Shown here piece by piece: positions 9,131-18,148 of a stretch of 64,000 nucleotides of DNA (position 1 is its first letter; every line of letters begins with the position of its first letter). The DNA comes from Candidatus Thermoplasmatota archaeon (GTDB taxonomy: Archaea > Thermoplasmatota > SW-10-69-26 > JACQPN01 > JAJPHT01). The translations under genes were made by a program, and so were the position numbers. The stretch covers positions 1 through 64,000 of the forward strand of contig DATLGO010000031.1 of the NCBI GenBank assembly GCA_035540375.1. Reading direction: 5' to 3'. Below the pieces are notes generated by a model that worked only from the letters and a program-made list of their open reading frames with translations, was not told the origin of the DNA and made no database searches.

Positions 9131-10347
9131 CAGAGCTCGAACCCCCCGAGCGCGTACAGCTCGCGACCGATGATGAGACGCTGGATCTCGTTCGTCCCTT
9201 CGAAGATCTCGTTGATGATGTGATCGCGGAAGCCCTCCTCGAGGTCGTCGAAGCCTTCCATGAAACCGCGCGCTCCATAGATCTGGAGGCAGCGGTCGAT
9301 CGCCTTGCCCGCGATCTCCGAGCCGAGGATCTTGATCATCGCCGTCTGGCGGGAGACGCGGGCGCGGAACTGGCGCGGCACCGACTTGCCGGCGGCGACC
9401 AGCTCGTAGTAGTGCTCGACCTCCTGCGTCGTCAGGTAAGCCGCGACGCGCGCCGCGTAGATTTCCGCCGCGAGCTCCGCGAGCGTGAACTGCGTCGCCT
9501 GCTTCTTGCCGATGGGCTCGCCGAACTGCTCGCGCGCCTTCGCGTAGCGGATCGTGCGGTCGAGGATCTCGACCGCGCCGCCGAGATTGCCGACGCCGAG
9601 CGCGACTCGGCCGCCGTCGAGGGCGGTGAGCGCGGCGATGAAACCCTCGCCGACATTTCCGAGGATGTTCTCCTTCGGGACGCGCACGCCGTCCAGCCGG
9701 ATCTCCGCCGTCGTCGAGAGGCGGATGCCCATCTTGTCCTCGAGGTTCGCGACCTTGAAGCCCTCCGACTTGGACTCCACGATGAACGTCGTTACGCCGC
9801 CGCGCGCGCCGAGCGCAGGATCCGTGACGGCCGACACCATGAGGTAGTCCGCGACGTTGCCGTTCGTGACGTAGATCTTCGTGCCGGTGAGGAGGTAATC
9901 GTCGCCGTCCTTCTCTGCGATCGTCTTGATGTTGGCCGCGTCCGAGCCGGCCTCGGGCTCGGTGAGCGCGAACGCGCCGATGGCCTTGCCCTCCGAGAGG
10001 GGCCGCACGAAACGTTCGCGCTGGTCGGGCGTGCCGAAGAGGTAGAGGGGCTGAACGCAGATGCCCGTGTGCGCGCCGACGATGGTCGCGATGGAGCCCG
10101 ACACCTTCGCGAGCTCCTCGAGGAGGATGCAATAGCCGACCTCGCCGAGGCCCGCGCCACCGAGCTCGCGGGGAATCGGAACGCCCATGAAGCCCTGGCG
10201 CTGGAGCTTCCGCACGATGTCCCACGGGAACTCGTGGCCTTCGTAGAAGCCGCGCGGGAGCATGGGACGGATCTCGGAGTCGAGGAACTCGCGCACGGTG
10301 GCGCGGAACAGCTCCTGCTCTTCGCTGAACGTGAACTCGAGGGCCAT
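9130..10347 (-). CDS. Acyl-CoA dehydrogenase (first of three in the window)
   Basis: 405 residues. FAD-dependent alpha,beta-desaturation of acyl-CoA thioesters, as in beta-oxidation or branched-chain amino-acid breakdown. N-terminal helical domain (FTFSEEQELFRATVREF), middle beta domain with the flavin/substrate signature ALTEPEAGSD, and a C-terminal helical domain ending in FEGTNEIQR, whose Glu corresponds to the catalytic base of medium- and short-chain enzymes. It heads the operon with etfB and etfA. It is more diverged from the two dehydrogenases at 21783 and 24176 than those are from each other, so it probably has a different acyl specificity. Confidence 0.93.
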   Translation of the reverse strand: MALEFTFSEEQELFRATVREFLDSEIRPMLPRGFYEGHEFPWDIVRKLQRQGFMGVPIPRELGGAGLGEVGYCILLEELAKVSGSIATIVGAHTGICVQPLYLFGTPDQRERFVRPLSEGKAIGAFALTEPEAGSDAANIKTIAEKDGDDYLLTGTKIYVTNGNVADYLMVSAVTDPALGARGGVTTFIVESKSEGFKVANLEDKMGIRLSTTAEIRLDGVRVPKENILGNVGEGFIAALTALDGGRVALGVGNLGGAVEILDRTIRYAKAREQFGEPIGKKQATQFTLAELAAEIYAARVAAYLTTQEVEHYYELVAAGKSVPRQFRARVSRQTAMIKILGSEIAGKAIDRCLQIYGARGFMEGFDDLEEGFRDHIINEIFEGTNEIQRLIIGRELYALGGFEL

Positions 10348-10380
10348 CGAGGTCGCCGCGGGGATTAGGGTCCGTCAACC

Positions 10381-10390
10381 CATAAGGGAT
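10381..10390 (-). promoter_or_regulatory. TATA box for the acd-etfB-etfA operon
   Basis: On the minus strand the sequence reads ATCCCTTATG, about 37 bases before the ATG at 10347, predicting a short leader of about 10 bases. The spacing matches several other TATA boxes in this window. Confidence 0.45.
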
Positions 10391-10421
10391 GTGTCCTCGC
10401 GACCACGGACGGGAGTGAAAT

Positions 10422-10997
10422 TCAGGCCCGGCCCGCGGCCGTGATGCGACGGGATCGTTCGAGGATCATCTCCCGCCGCTTCTCGGGGGGCGCGGCCAGG
10501 AGCTCGACCGCCATCGGCGAGACGGGTCGCCCCAGGAGGCGCGCAAGGAGGGCCGGGTCCTCGACGAACATGTACTCCGTGACCGCAGTCGAGGCGACGG
10601 CGCCGTCCGCGTGGCGGATCTCGGTCGCGAAGGCGCCGCGGCGCGCGTCGACGCTCGCGACGCGGCCCGTCGCCGTCACGCGGTCGCCGATGCGGATCGG
10701 CCGCTGGAAGCGGACGTCCATCCGGGTCGTGACCCCGATCTGGCCGACGAGGACGTTCATCGCCCAGTGCGCCGCGTCGTCGTGCAGCGCCGCGAAGGCG
10801 CTTCCGTGCACGAGGCCGCCCCATCCCTCGAGCGCGGCCGTCGCGGTCCAGGCCCCGACCACGGTGTCGCCGTCGACGCGGAAGCGCACGTTGTAGCCGT
10901 GCTCGCGGTCGAGGCCGCACACGAGGCATCGCGCCGCGTCGGGGGCGGGAACGAGGTGGTACGCCTCCATGACGCGCCCATTTTCCGGTCGGCCCAT
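10422..10997 (-). CDS. Hotdog-fold thioesterase (PaaI-like)
   Basis: 191 residues; an alternative ATG lies 9 codons in. The central part has the hotdog pattern LEGWGGLVHGSAFAALHDDAAHWAM: a helix carrying a conserved acidic residue after the GGxVHG loop, which is the catalytic arrangement in PaaI/YbgC-type acyl-CoA thioesterases. Then come RFQRPIRIGDRVTATGRV and a final strand. The N-terminal CLVCG pair is unusual and might bind zinc. It sits next to the acyl-CoA dehydrogenase operon on the same strand, so it may release CoA from products or dead-end acyl-CoAs; the specific substrate cannot be read from sequence. Confidence 0.8.
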   Translation of the reverse strand: MGRPENGRVMEAYHLVPAPDAARCLVCGLDREHGYNVRFRVDGDTVVGAWTATAALEGWGGLVHGSAFAALHDDAAHWAMNVLVGQIGVTTRMDVRFQRPIRIGDRVTATGRVASVDARRGAFATEIRHADGAVASTAVTEYMFVEDPALLARLLGRPVSPMAVELLAAPPEKRREMILERSRRITAAGRA

Positions 10998-11010
10998 GAA
11001 GCTTCCCGCG

Positions 11011-12585
11011 TCAGGCCATCCGCCCGGCGGGCGTCACGAGGTCGCCGAGGTAGGTGGGCTCGACCGGCGCGCCGTCGACCTTGACGGTGACCGTGTAGGC
11101 CTGTCCCGAGGCGCCGACGAGGTAGCCTTCGACGAGGAGCGTGTAGACGCCCGTTTCGAGCGCGAGGAAGCCGACCGCCTCGTGGTTCGCGCCGACGCGG
11201 CTGCCGTGGGCGCTCGCGAGGCGCACGTCGCCGTGGCTCCAGAGACCGCGAGCCCCCGCGCCGGGGCGGTAGACGCCGATGTCGATGTCCGTCGTGCCCA
11301 CGTTCACGTCGGCGAATATCGCATCCACGTCGCGGCCCGCGGGATCGAACCAGTCGACGCGCACCTCGACGCGCTCTCCCTCCCTCAGGAGAATGCCGTA
11401 GGGATGGATGGCCCGGGCCCCCATGGGGCCGCTCGGGGGCAGGAAGCCGGGGTTCGACGCGCCCGTCGGCAGCGCGATCGTGACGGCGTCGTGCGCGGTC
11501 GAAGCGCGGCGCGCCTCGAGGGACGCCTCGTGCGCGAGCACGTTCGCGATCGACGGAGCGGCGGGGAGCGTCCCGGCGCGCGCGTGGGGGAGGACGGCGT
11601 TGACCGCGGCCGCGTTCACGAATCCGAATCCCTCGATCGCGAACGGCACCGCCGCGTCGTCGAGCGCCGCGCGGTGGACGAGCGCGCGGACGCGCTCCGG
11701 CGAAGCATCGGCGGCGTGGTCCTTCGCGGCCTGCATGAGGCGCGCGGACCAGCCCGCCACGAGCGGCGCCGCGAAGCTCGTGCCCGAGGCCGTGCTGTAA
11801 ACGTTTCCGGGACGCGCGACGACGACGTTCGCGCCCCACGCGATGACCTCGGGATCCGTGTTGGAGAAGTACGCTCCGGTCGTCCGCGCGCTTGCGGTCC
11901 CGCTCGCGCCGGAGGCGCCCACGATGAGGGCGTTCGGGGCGTAGGCGGGAGAGCTTCCCTCGGCGGGGAACTTGACGCCCGCGTTCCCGAGTCCGTTGCC
12001 GGCCGCGACGACCGGGAGGACGCCGCGGGCGGCGACCATCTCCATGACCTCGTCCGTCGTGTCGAGCGCCCCGGTGATGGGGATGATGGTGCCGATGCTG
12101 ATCGAGAGGATGTCCGCGCCGACGGTGTTCACCGCCCACTCGATCGCCTGGTCGACGCTCGTGATGGACCCGTCCGCGTCCGTCACCTTGGCGATCGCGA
12201 GCTTCACGCCGGGATAGGCGCCGACGGTCTTGCCGCCGACCGCACCCGCGGTCGCCGTGCCGTGGCACGAGGAGCGGCAGCCGTCGTAGGGGATGGCTCG
12301 GTTGGGGTCCCACGTCGCGCCGATCGGCGGGACGCCGCTCGTTCCGAAGTCCCACCAGGCGACGATCTGCGGGCTCGCGACGCCGGCCTGGCCGCGGTAG
12401 CCGCCGAACTCGACGTGGAGGCCGTCCGCGCCCGTGTCGATGACGGCCACGACGACCTCCGAGTCCGGGACGCCGATCGAGGGGTGGTGCCGACGGGGCT
12501 CGAGCGCCGCATCCGCCGGGGTCGCGAAAGCGGGGAGCACGAGGAGGGCCGAGAGAACGAGAACAGTGATCGAAAGCGCGCGCAT
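11011..12585 (-). CDS. Secreted subtilisin-like serine protease (S8 family)
   Basis: 524 residues with an N-terminal signal peptide (ALSITVLVLSALLVLPAFA). The catalytic triad is visible: Asp50 in VAVIDTGAD, His108 in CHGTATAG and Ser270 in SGTSFAAP. The oxyanion-hole Asn is in VVAAGNG (Asn197). There is no obvious inhibitor-type prodomain: the Asp motif begins only about 25 residues after the predicted signal cleavage, so the enzyme may fold without one. The last roughly 130 residues form a beta-sandwich-like domain (DVNVGTTDIDIGVY, GVYTLLVEGYL), similar to pre-peptidase C-terminal domains of exported proteases. It probably degrades extracellular protein, and the amino-acid permease next door could import the products. 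Confidence 0.92.
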   Translation of the reverse strand: MRALSITVLVLSALLVLPAFATPADAALEPRRHHPSIGVPDSEVVVAVIDTGADGLHVEFGGYRGQAGVASPQIVAWWDFGTSGVPPIGATWDPNRAIPYDGCRSSCHGTATAGAVGGKTVGAYPGVKLAIAKVTDADGSITSVDQAIEWAVNTVGADILSISIGTIIPITGALDTTDEVMEMVAARGVLPVVAAGNGLGNAGVKFPAEGSSPAYAPNALIVGASGASGTASARTTGAYFSNTDPEVIAWGANVVVARPGNVYSTASGTSFAAPLVAGWSARLMQAAKDHAADASPERVRALVHRAALDDAAVPFAIEGFGFVNAAAVNAVLPHARAGTLPAAPSIANVLAHEASLEARRASTAHDAVTIALPTGASNPGFLPPSGPMGARAIHPYGILLREGERVEVRVDWFDPAGRDVDAIFADVNVGTTDIDIGVYRPGAGARGLWSHGDVRLASAHGSRVGANHEAVGFLALETGVYTLLVEGYLVGASGQAYTVTVKVDGAPVEPTYLGDLVTPAGRMA

Positions 12586-12604
12586 GGGAGCCTCCGGGGA
12601 AGCG

Positions 12605-14068
12605 ATGGCAAGGACGCGTCATCAAGGCTTGGGTCCGCCCCTCGGCGTTCCCGGAACGTTCAAGGCCGAACCGTCCCCTGACCGCGACGTGACCCAGTTC
12701 GCGAAGGGCATCGGCCTCCTCACGGCGACGACGCTCATCATGGGCTCCGCGATCGGGAGCGGCATCTTCCTCCTCCCGAGCGCGATCGCCGGGCACGTCC
12801 AGGCGCCGGGCCTCCTCGTGCTCGTGTTCGTCGCGGGCGCCATCATGTCCTTCGCGGGCGCCCTCACCTTCGCGGAGATGGGCGCGATGTTCCCGCGCGC
12901 GGGCGGCCAGTACGTGTTCCTGCGCGAAGCGTTCGGCGACGGCCCGGCCTTCCTTTACGGGTGGATGATGTTCTGGGTCGCGATCACGGGCATCATCGCG
13001 GCCGTCGCGACGGCGTTCGCGATCTACGTGGGCTACTTCTTCAAGCTCTCCGTGTTCGAGACGCGTCTCGTCGCCGTCGCGTGCATCGGATTCCTCACGC
13101 TCGTGAACGCGCTGGGCGTGAAGCACGGCGGCACGGTGAACAACGTGTTCACCATCGCCAAGGTCGGCGCCATCGCGGCGCTCGTCATCCTCGGCTTCGC
13201 CCTCGGGAACGGGACGGGCGAGCTCGTCACCCCGGTCCTCCCGCCCGATGCGGGCCTCGCGCTCGTTTCGGCGTTCGGCTTCGCGGTCCTCCTCTCGCTC
13301 TTCGCCTTCGACGGATGGTCGAGCGTGACCTTCGTCGCGGCCGAGATCAAGAACCCGCAGCGCACGATCCCGCTCGCCGCCTTCCTCGGCGTCCTCGGCG
13401 TCACCGTGGTCTACCTCGCCGCGAACCTCGTGTACCTGCACATCCTCCCCATCGACGCGATCGCGGCCTCGCCCGCGCTCGCTTCGGACGTCGCAAGCGC
13501 CTTCCTGGGCCCGAACGGAGGCGCCCTCATCGCCGCGGCCATCGTCGTCTCGACCTTCGGCACGGTCAACGCGTTCATCCTGCAGGGTCCGCGCATCTAT
13601 CATGCGATGGCGGAATCGGGCCTGTTCTACCGCGGCTTCGGCCGCCTCGACGCGAAGCGCGCCGTTCCCACCTTCGGCCTCATCGTGCAGGCCGAATGGG
13701 CCGCGCTCCTCGTGCTCACGGGCACCTACACGCAGCTCGTGACGTACGTGACGCTCGCGATCTGGGCCTTCTACGGCCTTGCCGGCTTCGCTTACTTCCG
13801 CCTGCGGAGGAAGTACCCCGACATGCCGCGGCCGTACAAGACGACCGGCTACCCCTGGGTTCCGGGCCTCTTCATCGGCGCCGCCATCTTCGTCGTCGTG
13901 AACACGCTCGTGTTCGACACGACGAACGCGCTCTTCGGCCTCGGGCTCGTCGCGACGGGCATTCCCGTCTACTGGCTCATGCGGCGACGTCTTCAGGCGG
14001 GATTGCGCAACGTCCCGGTGGACCCTCCGAGCCCCGCGGCGCCGGCGGCCGAGGACGCGGGCCGCTAG
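12605..14068 (+). CDS. APC-superfamily amino-acid permease
   Basis: 487 residues, about 12 membrane segments. The first segment carries the APC signature (GSAIGSGIFLLPSAIAG), the unwound helix that binds the amino-group/carboxylate of the substrate. Further family features are GGQYVFLREAFGDGPAFLYGW and the FAFDGWSSV segment in the sixth helix region. The ATG at 12605 was chosen because longer versions run into the divergent protease gene. It is divergent from a secreted protease, consistent with uptake of amino acids released outside. The gene ends in a CTAG that also contains the stop codon of the convergent glycosyltransferase gene. Confidence 0.9.
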   Translation: MARTRHQGLGPPLGVPGTFKAEPSPDRDVTQFAKGIGLLTATTLIMGSAIGSGIFLLPSAIAGHVQAPGLLVLVFVAGAIMSFAGALTFAEMGAMFPRAGGQYVFLREAFGDGPAFLYGWMMFWVAITGIIAAVATAFAIYVGYFFKLSVFETRLVAVACIGFLTLVNALGVKHGGTVNNVFTIAKVGAIAALVILGFALGNGTGELVTPVLPPDAGLALVSAFGFAVLLSLFAFDGWSSVTFVAAEIKNPQRTIPLAAFLGVLGVTVVYLAANLVYLHILPIDAIAASPALASDVASAFLGPNGGALIAAAIVVSTFGTVNAFILQGPRIYHAMAESGLFYRGFGRLDAKRAVPTFGLIVQAEWAALLVLTGTYTQLVTYVTLAIWAFYGLAGFAYFRLRRKYPDMPRPYKTTGYPWVPGLFIGAAIFVVVNTLVFDTTNALFGLGLVATGIPVYWLMRRRLQAGLRNVPVDPPSPAAPAAEDAGR

Positions 14069-15219
14069 TCCTTCCGCCACGGGGCGTAGCGGCGACCCTT
14101 CCATTCCGATCCGCGACCCGTCACGCGGTCCCAGAGGCTCGCGCCGACCACGGCGAGGAAGAGCGCGCTCCCGAGGGGGTGCAGGAACGCGTAGCGGCGC
14201 GGCACGCCCGTCGTGTGACGGTACGTGCGCGCGAGCCGCGCCGCGAACTCGAGGTAGGCGACGAATCCCAGCACGGCGAGGCTCCACGATCCGGCTTTGA
14301 GCGCGGCGAGGGCGCCCGGGAGGGCGAAGGCGCCCTGCCACGTCGAAAGCCCGGTGAGAAAGGCTTCACGCGGTGGCGTCGCGACCGCGCCCTCGGCCGC
14401 GTTCTTGCGCCAGCCGCGCCACATCTCGCCGAAGCTCGCATACATCCGCACGCGGACGTGTCCCTTGAGATCCACGAAGCTCGACCCGACGCCCGCGCGG
14501 GCCGCGGCGCGCGAGATGGCGAGGTCCTCCGCGACGCGGGCGCGCACCGCCTCGTGCGTGCCGGTCCGCTCGTACGCGGCGCGCGTGAAGAGGAGATACT
14601 GGCCATTCCCGATCGCGCGTTCGGGATCCCGGATCGCGGTCACGGGCGCCCCACCCATCGCGGTCTCGATCGCGACGAACACCGGCGGCATGAAGACGCG
14701 TTCCCACGCCGTCGGGAATTCCTGCTCCGTGCCGCCCGTCACGAAGCCCGCGCCGGACTCGAGGAGGTGCGTCACGGCGCGCGCGAGGCTCTCGGGCGCG
14801 TGCACGGTATCGGCGTCCGTGAAGAGGAGGAGGTCGTGCCGCGCGGCGCGCGCCCCCGCGAGGCAGGCCCAAGGCTTCCCGACCCAGCCGGGCGGCAGCG
14901 GCGGCTCGTCGAGGACGCGGATTCGCGGGTCGCGCGCGGCGGCCGCGACCGCGGCCTCGCGCGTGCCGTCGGCCGAGCCCCCTTCGACCACGATGACCTC
15001 GAAGTCGGGATAATCGAGCGCGGAGAGCGACGCGAGGAGGCGCGGGAGCGTCGCGGCCTCGCGGCGCGCGGGCACGACGATGCTTACGGGCGGGAGGTCC
15101 GCGCGCGGCCGAGGGGGCGGGAGCGACGGCGCGTCGACGGCGGGCCGCCAGCGCGCGACGAGGGCGGCCGCGAAGGCGACGAGGACGGCGACGGCCGCGG
15201 CGGCGAAGAGGAGGTCCAA
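14065..15219 (-). CDS. Membrane glycosyltransferase, family 2
   Basis: About 384 residues, starting at a TTG that opens a hydrophobic segment (DLLFAAAAVAVLVAFAAAL). No ATG is available in frame, so the start is uncertain. The GT2 domain follows: VSIVVPARREAATLPRLLASL, then FEVIVVEGGSADGT and the metal-binding FTDADT (DxD-type). The C-terminal part has two or three hydrophobic segments after an amphipathic stretch (MYASFGEMWRGWRKN), the layout of hopene/carotenoid-type or polyprenyl-linked glycosyltransferases (CrtQ/HpnB-like). It transfers a sugar from a nucleotide donor to a lipid or polymer at the inner membrane face; the acceptor is unknown. Confidence 0.82.
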   Translation of the reverse strand: MDLLFAAAAVAVLVAFAAALVARWRPAVDAPSLPPPRPRADLPPVSIVVPARREAATLPRLLASLSALDYPDFEVIVVEGGSADGTREAAVAAAARDPRIRVLDEPPLPPGWVGKPWACLAGARAARHDLLLFTDADTVHAPESLARAVTHLLESGAGFVTGGTEQEFPTAWERVFMPPVFVAIETAMGGAPVTAIRDPERAIGNGQYLLFTRAAYERTGTHEAVRARVAEDLAISRAAARAGVGSSFVDLKGHVRVRMYASFGEMWRGWRKNAAEGAVATPPREAFLTGLSTWQGAFALPGALAALKAGSWSLAVLGFVAYLEFAARLARTYRHTTGVPRRYAFLHPLGSALFLAVVGASLWDRVTGRGSEWKGRRYAPWRKD

Positions 15220-15325
15220 GGCACGCCGGTCATTCCGGGGCGGGGACTTGAGGGTGGTGGTGACCTGGAAAGGATCATGCGACCGGATGCTCGTGACAAC
15301 CCGGACATCTCCAAGGAAGATCACC

Positions 15326-16051
15326 ATGAAAAAGACGTTGGCGTTCATCCTCCTGGTCGTCGCGCCGACCGCGACCGCCGGCTTCATCGCCCCTATGGAA
15401 GCCAGGACCGACGCCGTCGGCCCCTTCGAGGTCTCGACCTGGATCGGCGGCCGGTACCGCATCGAGGACCCTGTACCGGCGGCGAACGCGAGCGGGATCA
15501 GCGTCGTCGTCCATTGGGCCCACGCGAACGCGACGAACGTCTCGATCGTCGTGCGGCTCGTCAACGTGTCCCATCCGCTTCTCGGCCTCCATACGGAATG
15601 GAGCCCGCGGACGGACGGATTGAACCGGTCGTGCCACCCCGAACCCGGGATGCGCTGCCTCTGGGGCGGCATCCCCTTCAAGGCCACCCCCGGTCCGCAG
15701 CCGGAGGTCGTGGAGGCCGTGGTGGACGTCGAACTCTCGGCGGAGGTGCCGGGGCGTGGCGCTTGGAACGAGACGCGGCGATATGCGTTCGACATCCGTT
15801 TCGAGGGGGAAGGCGTCGAAGGGGACCCGGCCTGGAAACCGATCATGGAAACCAAGGGCTTGCCAAACACCTCGTCCGACGGGCCCGTCACGCCGACCCG
15901 CATTCCCGGGTCGGCAGCTTGGCTCGTCCTCCTCGCGGCCGTCGGCGCCGCGCTCGCGGGTCGCGTCAGCTCTTCCGCTCGATCCAGCCGCTCTGCTCCG
16001 CCATCCGGAGGAGACGCTTCGTCGTCTGCGTCTCGTTCCCGGTCACCTTGA
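15326..16051 (+). CDS. Secreted protein with C-terminal membrane anchor, unknown function
   Basis: 241 residues. The start was placed at the ATG opening a signal peptide (MKKTLAFILLVVAPTATAG); the long upstream extension is non-coding-like. The middle is a beta-rich domain with several N-glycosylation sequons (NAT, NVS) and two Cys. The C-terminus has a hydrophobic anchor (AWLVLLAAVGAALAG) followed by a Ser/Arg-rich tail. The last 86 bases overlap the convergent ABC-F gene, and the Ser/Arg tail is what the antisense of that gene would give. The natural end may therefore be earlier, with the present stop reached by chance or after a small frameshift. No family recognised. Confidence 0.65.
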   Translation: MKKTLAFILLVVAPTATAGFIAPMEARTDAVGPFEVSTWIGGRYRIEDPVPAANASGISVVVHWAHANATNVSIVVRLVNVSHPLLGLHTEWSPRTDGLNRSCHPEPGMRCLWGGIPFKATPGPQPEVVEAVVDVELSAEVPGRGAWNETRRYAFDIRFEGEGVEGDPAWKPIMETKGLPNTSSDGPVTPTRIPGSAAWLVLLAAVGAALAGRVSSSARSSRSAPPSGGDASSSASRSRSP

Positions 16052-17792
16052 GGGTCGAGCCCCACTCGTAGCGCAGGCCCGTGCTGAAGTCCTTGAACGA
16101 CTTGCGCACGAGGTACTCGCGCGCGTCGCCCGTGCCGAGGAACTCCTGGAGCTTCCCGAGCGTGCGCGTCGAGGAGAAGTTGCCGGGGAACATCGCGATC
16201 CGGCGGTGCGCGATGACCGCGATGCGGTTCACGACCGCGTCGAGGAAGTGCCGGTCGTGCGAGACGACGAGGAGGCTCCCCTGGTATTCGGCGAGGGCCT
16301 TCTCGATCACGTCCTGCGAGGCGAGGTCGAGGTGGTTCGTCGGCTCGTCGAGCACGAGAAGGTTCGTCTGCCCCACGAGGAACTTCGCGAGGGCGAGGCG
16401 CGCCTTTTCGCCGCCCGAGAGCTTCGCGACGTGCTTGAACGCGTCGTCGCCCTTGAACATGAAGCGGCCGAGGATGCCGCGCGCCTCCTCGTCGCCCATG
16501 CGCGGCGACGGGCGGATCGTGCGGATCTCCTCGATGAGCGTGCGCGTCGGGTCGAGGCCCGCGTGCTCCTGGTCGAAGAAGCCGACCTTGACGCCGGGGC
16601 TGATCTCGAGCGTTCCGGAGGTCGGCTTCTCGAGGCCGACGATCATACGGAGGAGCGTCGTTTTTCCGGCGCCGTTCGGCCCGATGAGGCCCACCTTGTC
16701 GCCCTTCGCGACGACGAGGTCGGCGTTGTCGAGGATCGCGACGTCGCCGAAGCGCTTCGTGAGGCCTTCCGCGGTGAGCACGTCCATGCTCGACTTGCGC
16801 GTCGCTTCGAGGCGGAGCTTGAACGTCTTCTGGTCGAGGATCGAGTAGTCGACGCCCTGCGATTCGCGCTGGGCGCGTTCGAGACGGCGCGTCTTCGAGC
16901 GCGCCTGCGCGTCGTACTTGTTGCGGCGCTTGATCTCCTCGATGATCTGCATCTGCCGCTTGAACTCGTCCGCCTCGCGGCGGCGGCGCGCTTCGAGGGC
17001 GCGCAGGTAGGCGGCTTTCTGCTCGCGGTACGCCGTGAAGTTGCCTTCCCATTCCCAGACCTTGAGCGACTCGATCTCGAGGATCTTCGTCGCAAGCTCG
17101 TCCATGAGGTACTGGTCGTGCGCGACGAGGAGGAGCGCGCCCTTGTATTCCTCCACGAGGAGGTTTTCGAGCCATTCGACCGTCTCGATGTCGAGGTGGT
17201 TCGTCGGCTCGTCGAGGATGAGCAGATCCAGCTCCTTGTAGTTCGCGAGCGCCTTCGCGAGAAGGACCCGCGTCTTCTGTCCGCCCGAGAGGCTCCGCAT
17301 CGTCGTCTCGAGCTCGACGTCCGCGAGGCCGAGCTCGGTGAGCATCGTGAGCGCCGCGCCCGCGTCGCCCTTCGAGGCTTGGCGCTGGAACTCGCGCTGC
17401 AGCTCGGAGTACCGCGAGAGCACGTCCTCGTAGCCCGGCTCCTCGTAGAAGGCGGGGTCGGCCATGCGGGCCTCGATCTCTTCGATCTCGGCTTTCAGGG
17501 TCGCCGCTTGCGGCGGAAGGGTCGTGAGGAGCGAGCCGACGGTCGCCTCCGGGGCGAACTCGAAGGTCTGGGACATGTAGGACCACCGCATGGTGGCGTC
17601 GACCGCGAGTTCGCCGAGGTCCGGCGAGAGGCGGCCCGTGATGAGGTTGAGGATCGTCGTCTTCCCCGCGCCGTTCGGGCCCACGAGCGCGACGCGCTCG
17701 CCCTCGGCGATGATGAACCCCGCCTGCGCGAGGATGGTGCGTCCGCCGTAGGCCTTCGAGACCCCGTCGGCCTGCACGAGGAGGCGCGTCAT
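15966..17792 (-). CDS. ABC-F family ATPase (translation factor/ribosome-protection type)
   Basis: 608 residues with two ABC ATPase domains and no membrane segments. Domain 1: Walker A GPNGAGKTTILN, signature LSGGQKTRVLLAKAL, Walker B LLILDEPTNHLD. Domain 2: GPNGAGKTTLLR, LSGGEKARLALAKFL, LLVLDEPTNHLD. Between them is the charged helical linker of ABC-F proteins (REQKAAYLRALEARRRREAD and following). These proteins act on the ribosome exit or peptidyl-transfer region rather than in transport. The TATA box 26 bases upstream implies a leaderless mRNA. The 3' end overlaps the convergent secreted-protein gene. Confidence 0.93.
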   Translation of the reverse strand: MTRLLVQADGVSKAYGGRTILAQAGFIIAEGERVALVGPNGAGKTTILNLITGRLSPDLGELAVDATMRWSYMSQTFEFAPEATVGSLLTTLPPQAATLKAEIEEIEARMADPAFYEEPGYEDVLSRYSELQREFQRQASKGDAGAALTMLTELGLADVELETTMRSLSGGQKTRVLLAKALANYKELDLLILDEPTNHLDIETVEWLENLLVEEYKGALLLVAHDQYLMDELATKILEIESLKVWEWEGNFTAYREQKAAYLRALEARRRREADEFKRQMQIIEEIKRRNKYDAQARSKTRRLERAQRESQGVDYSILDQKTFKLRLEATRKSSMDVLTAEGLTKRFGDVAILDNADLVVAKGDKVGLIGPNGAGKTTLLRMIVGLEKPTSGTLEISPGVKVGFFDQEHAGLDPTRTLIEEIRTIRPSPRMGDEEARGILGRFMFKGDDAFKHVAKLSGGEKARLALAKFLVGQTNLLVLDEPTNHLDLASQDVIEKALAEYQGSLLVVSHDRHFLDAVVNRIAVIAHRRIAMFPGNFSSTRTLGKLQEFLGTGDAREYLVRKSFKDFSTGLRYEWGSTLKVTGNETQTTKRLLRMAEQSGWIERKS

Positions 17793-17813
17793 GCCGGCGC
17801 AACATGACGCTTG

Positions 17814-17822
17814 ATTTAAAAG
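17814..17822 (-). promoter_or_regulatory. TATA box for the ABC-F gene
   Basis: On the minus strand the sequence is CTTTTAAAT, centred 26 bases before the ATG at 17792, one of the clearest archaeal promoters here. It implies a leaderless transcript. Being partly palindromic, it could also serve the small plus-strand gene at 17900, with a longer leader. Confidence 0.7.
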
Positions 17823-17899
17823 GGTTCGGGGGCCCCCGGCGGTCCCTTCGAGGGACGTGTCGCAAGGCTCAAGCCGCGCGTCGCGGCCGGGCGGCCGAG

Positions 17900-18148
17900 A
17901 TGGCGAAGCGTCCCTGGTATGCGGTCCCCAGGTGGGTCCCCCTTGTCTGCGGCCTCCTCGCCGCGCCGCTCCTCGCCCTCGGATTCGCGGGCGGGTGGGA
18001 ACGCGCCGCGTTCGCGACGGCCTCGTTCGCGACGGGCGCGGGGTTCGGCCTCGCGGTCGCGACGGCGCTCCTCCTCATCCTCGGCCGCGACGCGCCGCGG
18101 CCCGCGAAAGGGACCCCCGAGAGCGCGAAGGAAATGTCGCCGCCTTAG
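17900..18148 (+). CDS. Small two-span membrane protein, unknown function
   Basis: 82 residues. The ATG giving MAKRPWYAVPRWVPL was chosen; an upstream in-frame ATG would add a basic, non-conserved-looking stretch. Two hydrophobic helices (VPLVCGLLAAPLLALGFAG and AFATGAGFGLAVATALLLIL-like) flank a short loop, and the C-terminal tail is charged and Pro/Ala-rich. No family recognised. The stop shares a TTAG with the stop of the convergent gene. Confidence 0.6.
   Translation: MAKRPWYAVPRWVPLVCGLLAAPLLALGFAGGWERAAFATASFATGAGFGLAVATALLLILGRDAPRPAKGTPESAKEMSPP

Noticed and set aside
10757-14341. Long minus-strand frame across subtilase and permease genes
   Set aside because: Shadow of two well-supported genes; low-complexity charged sequence without motif.
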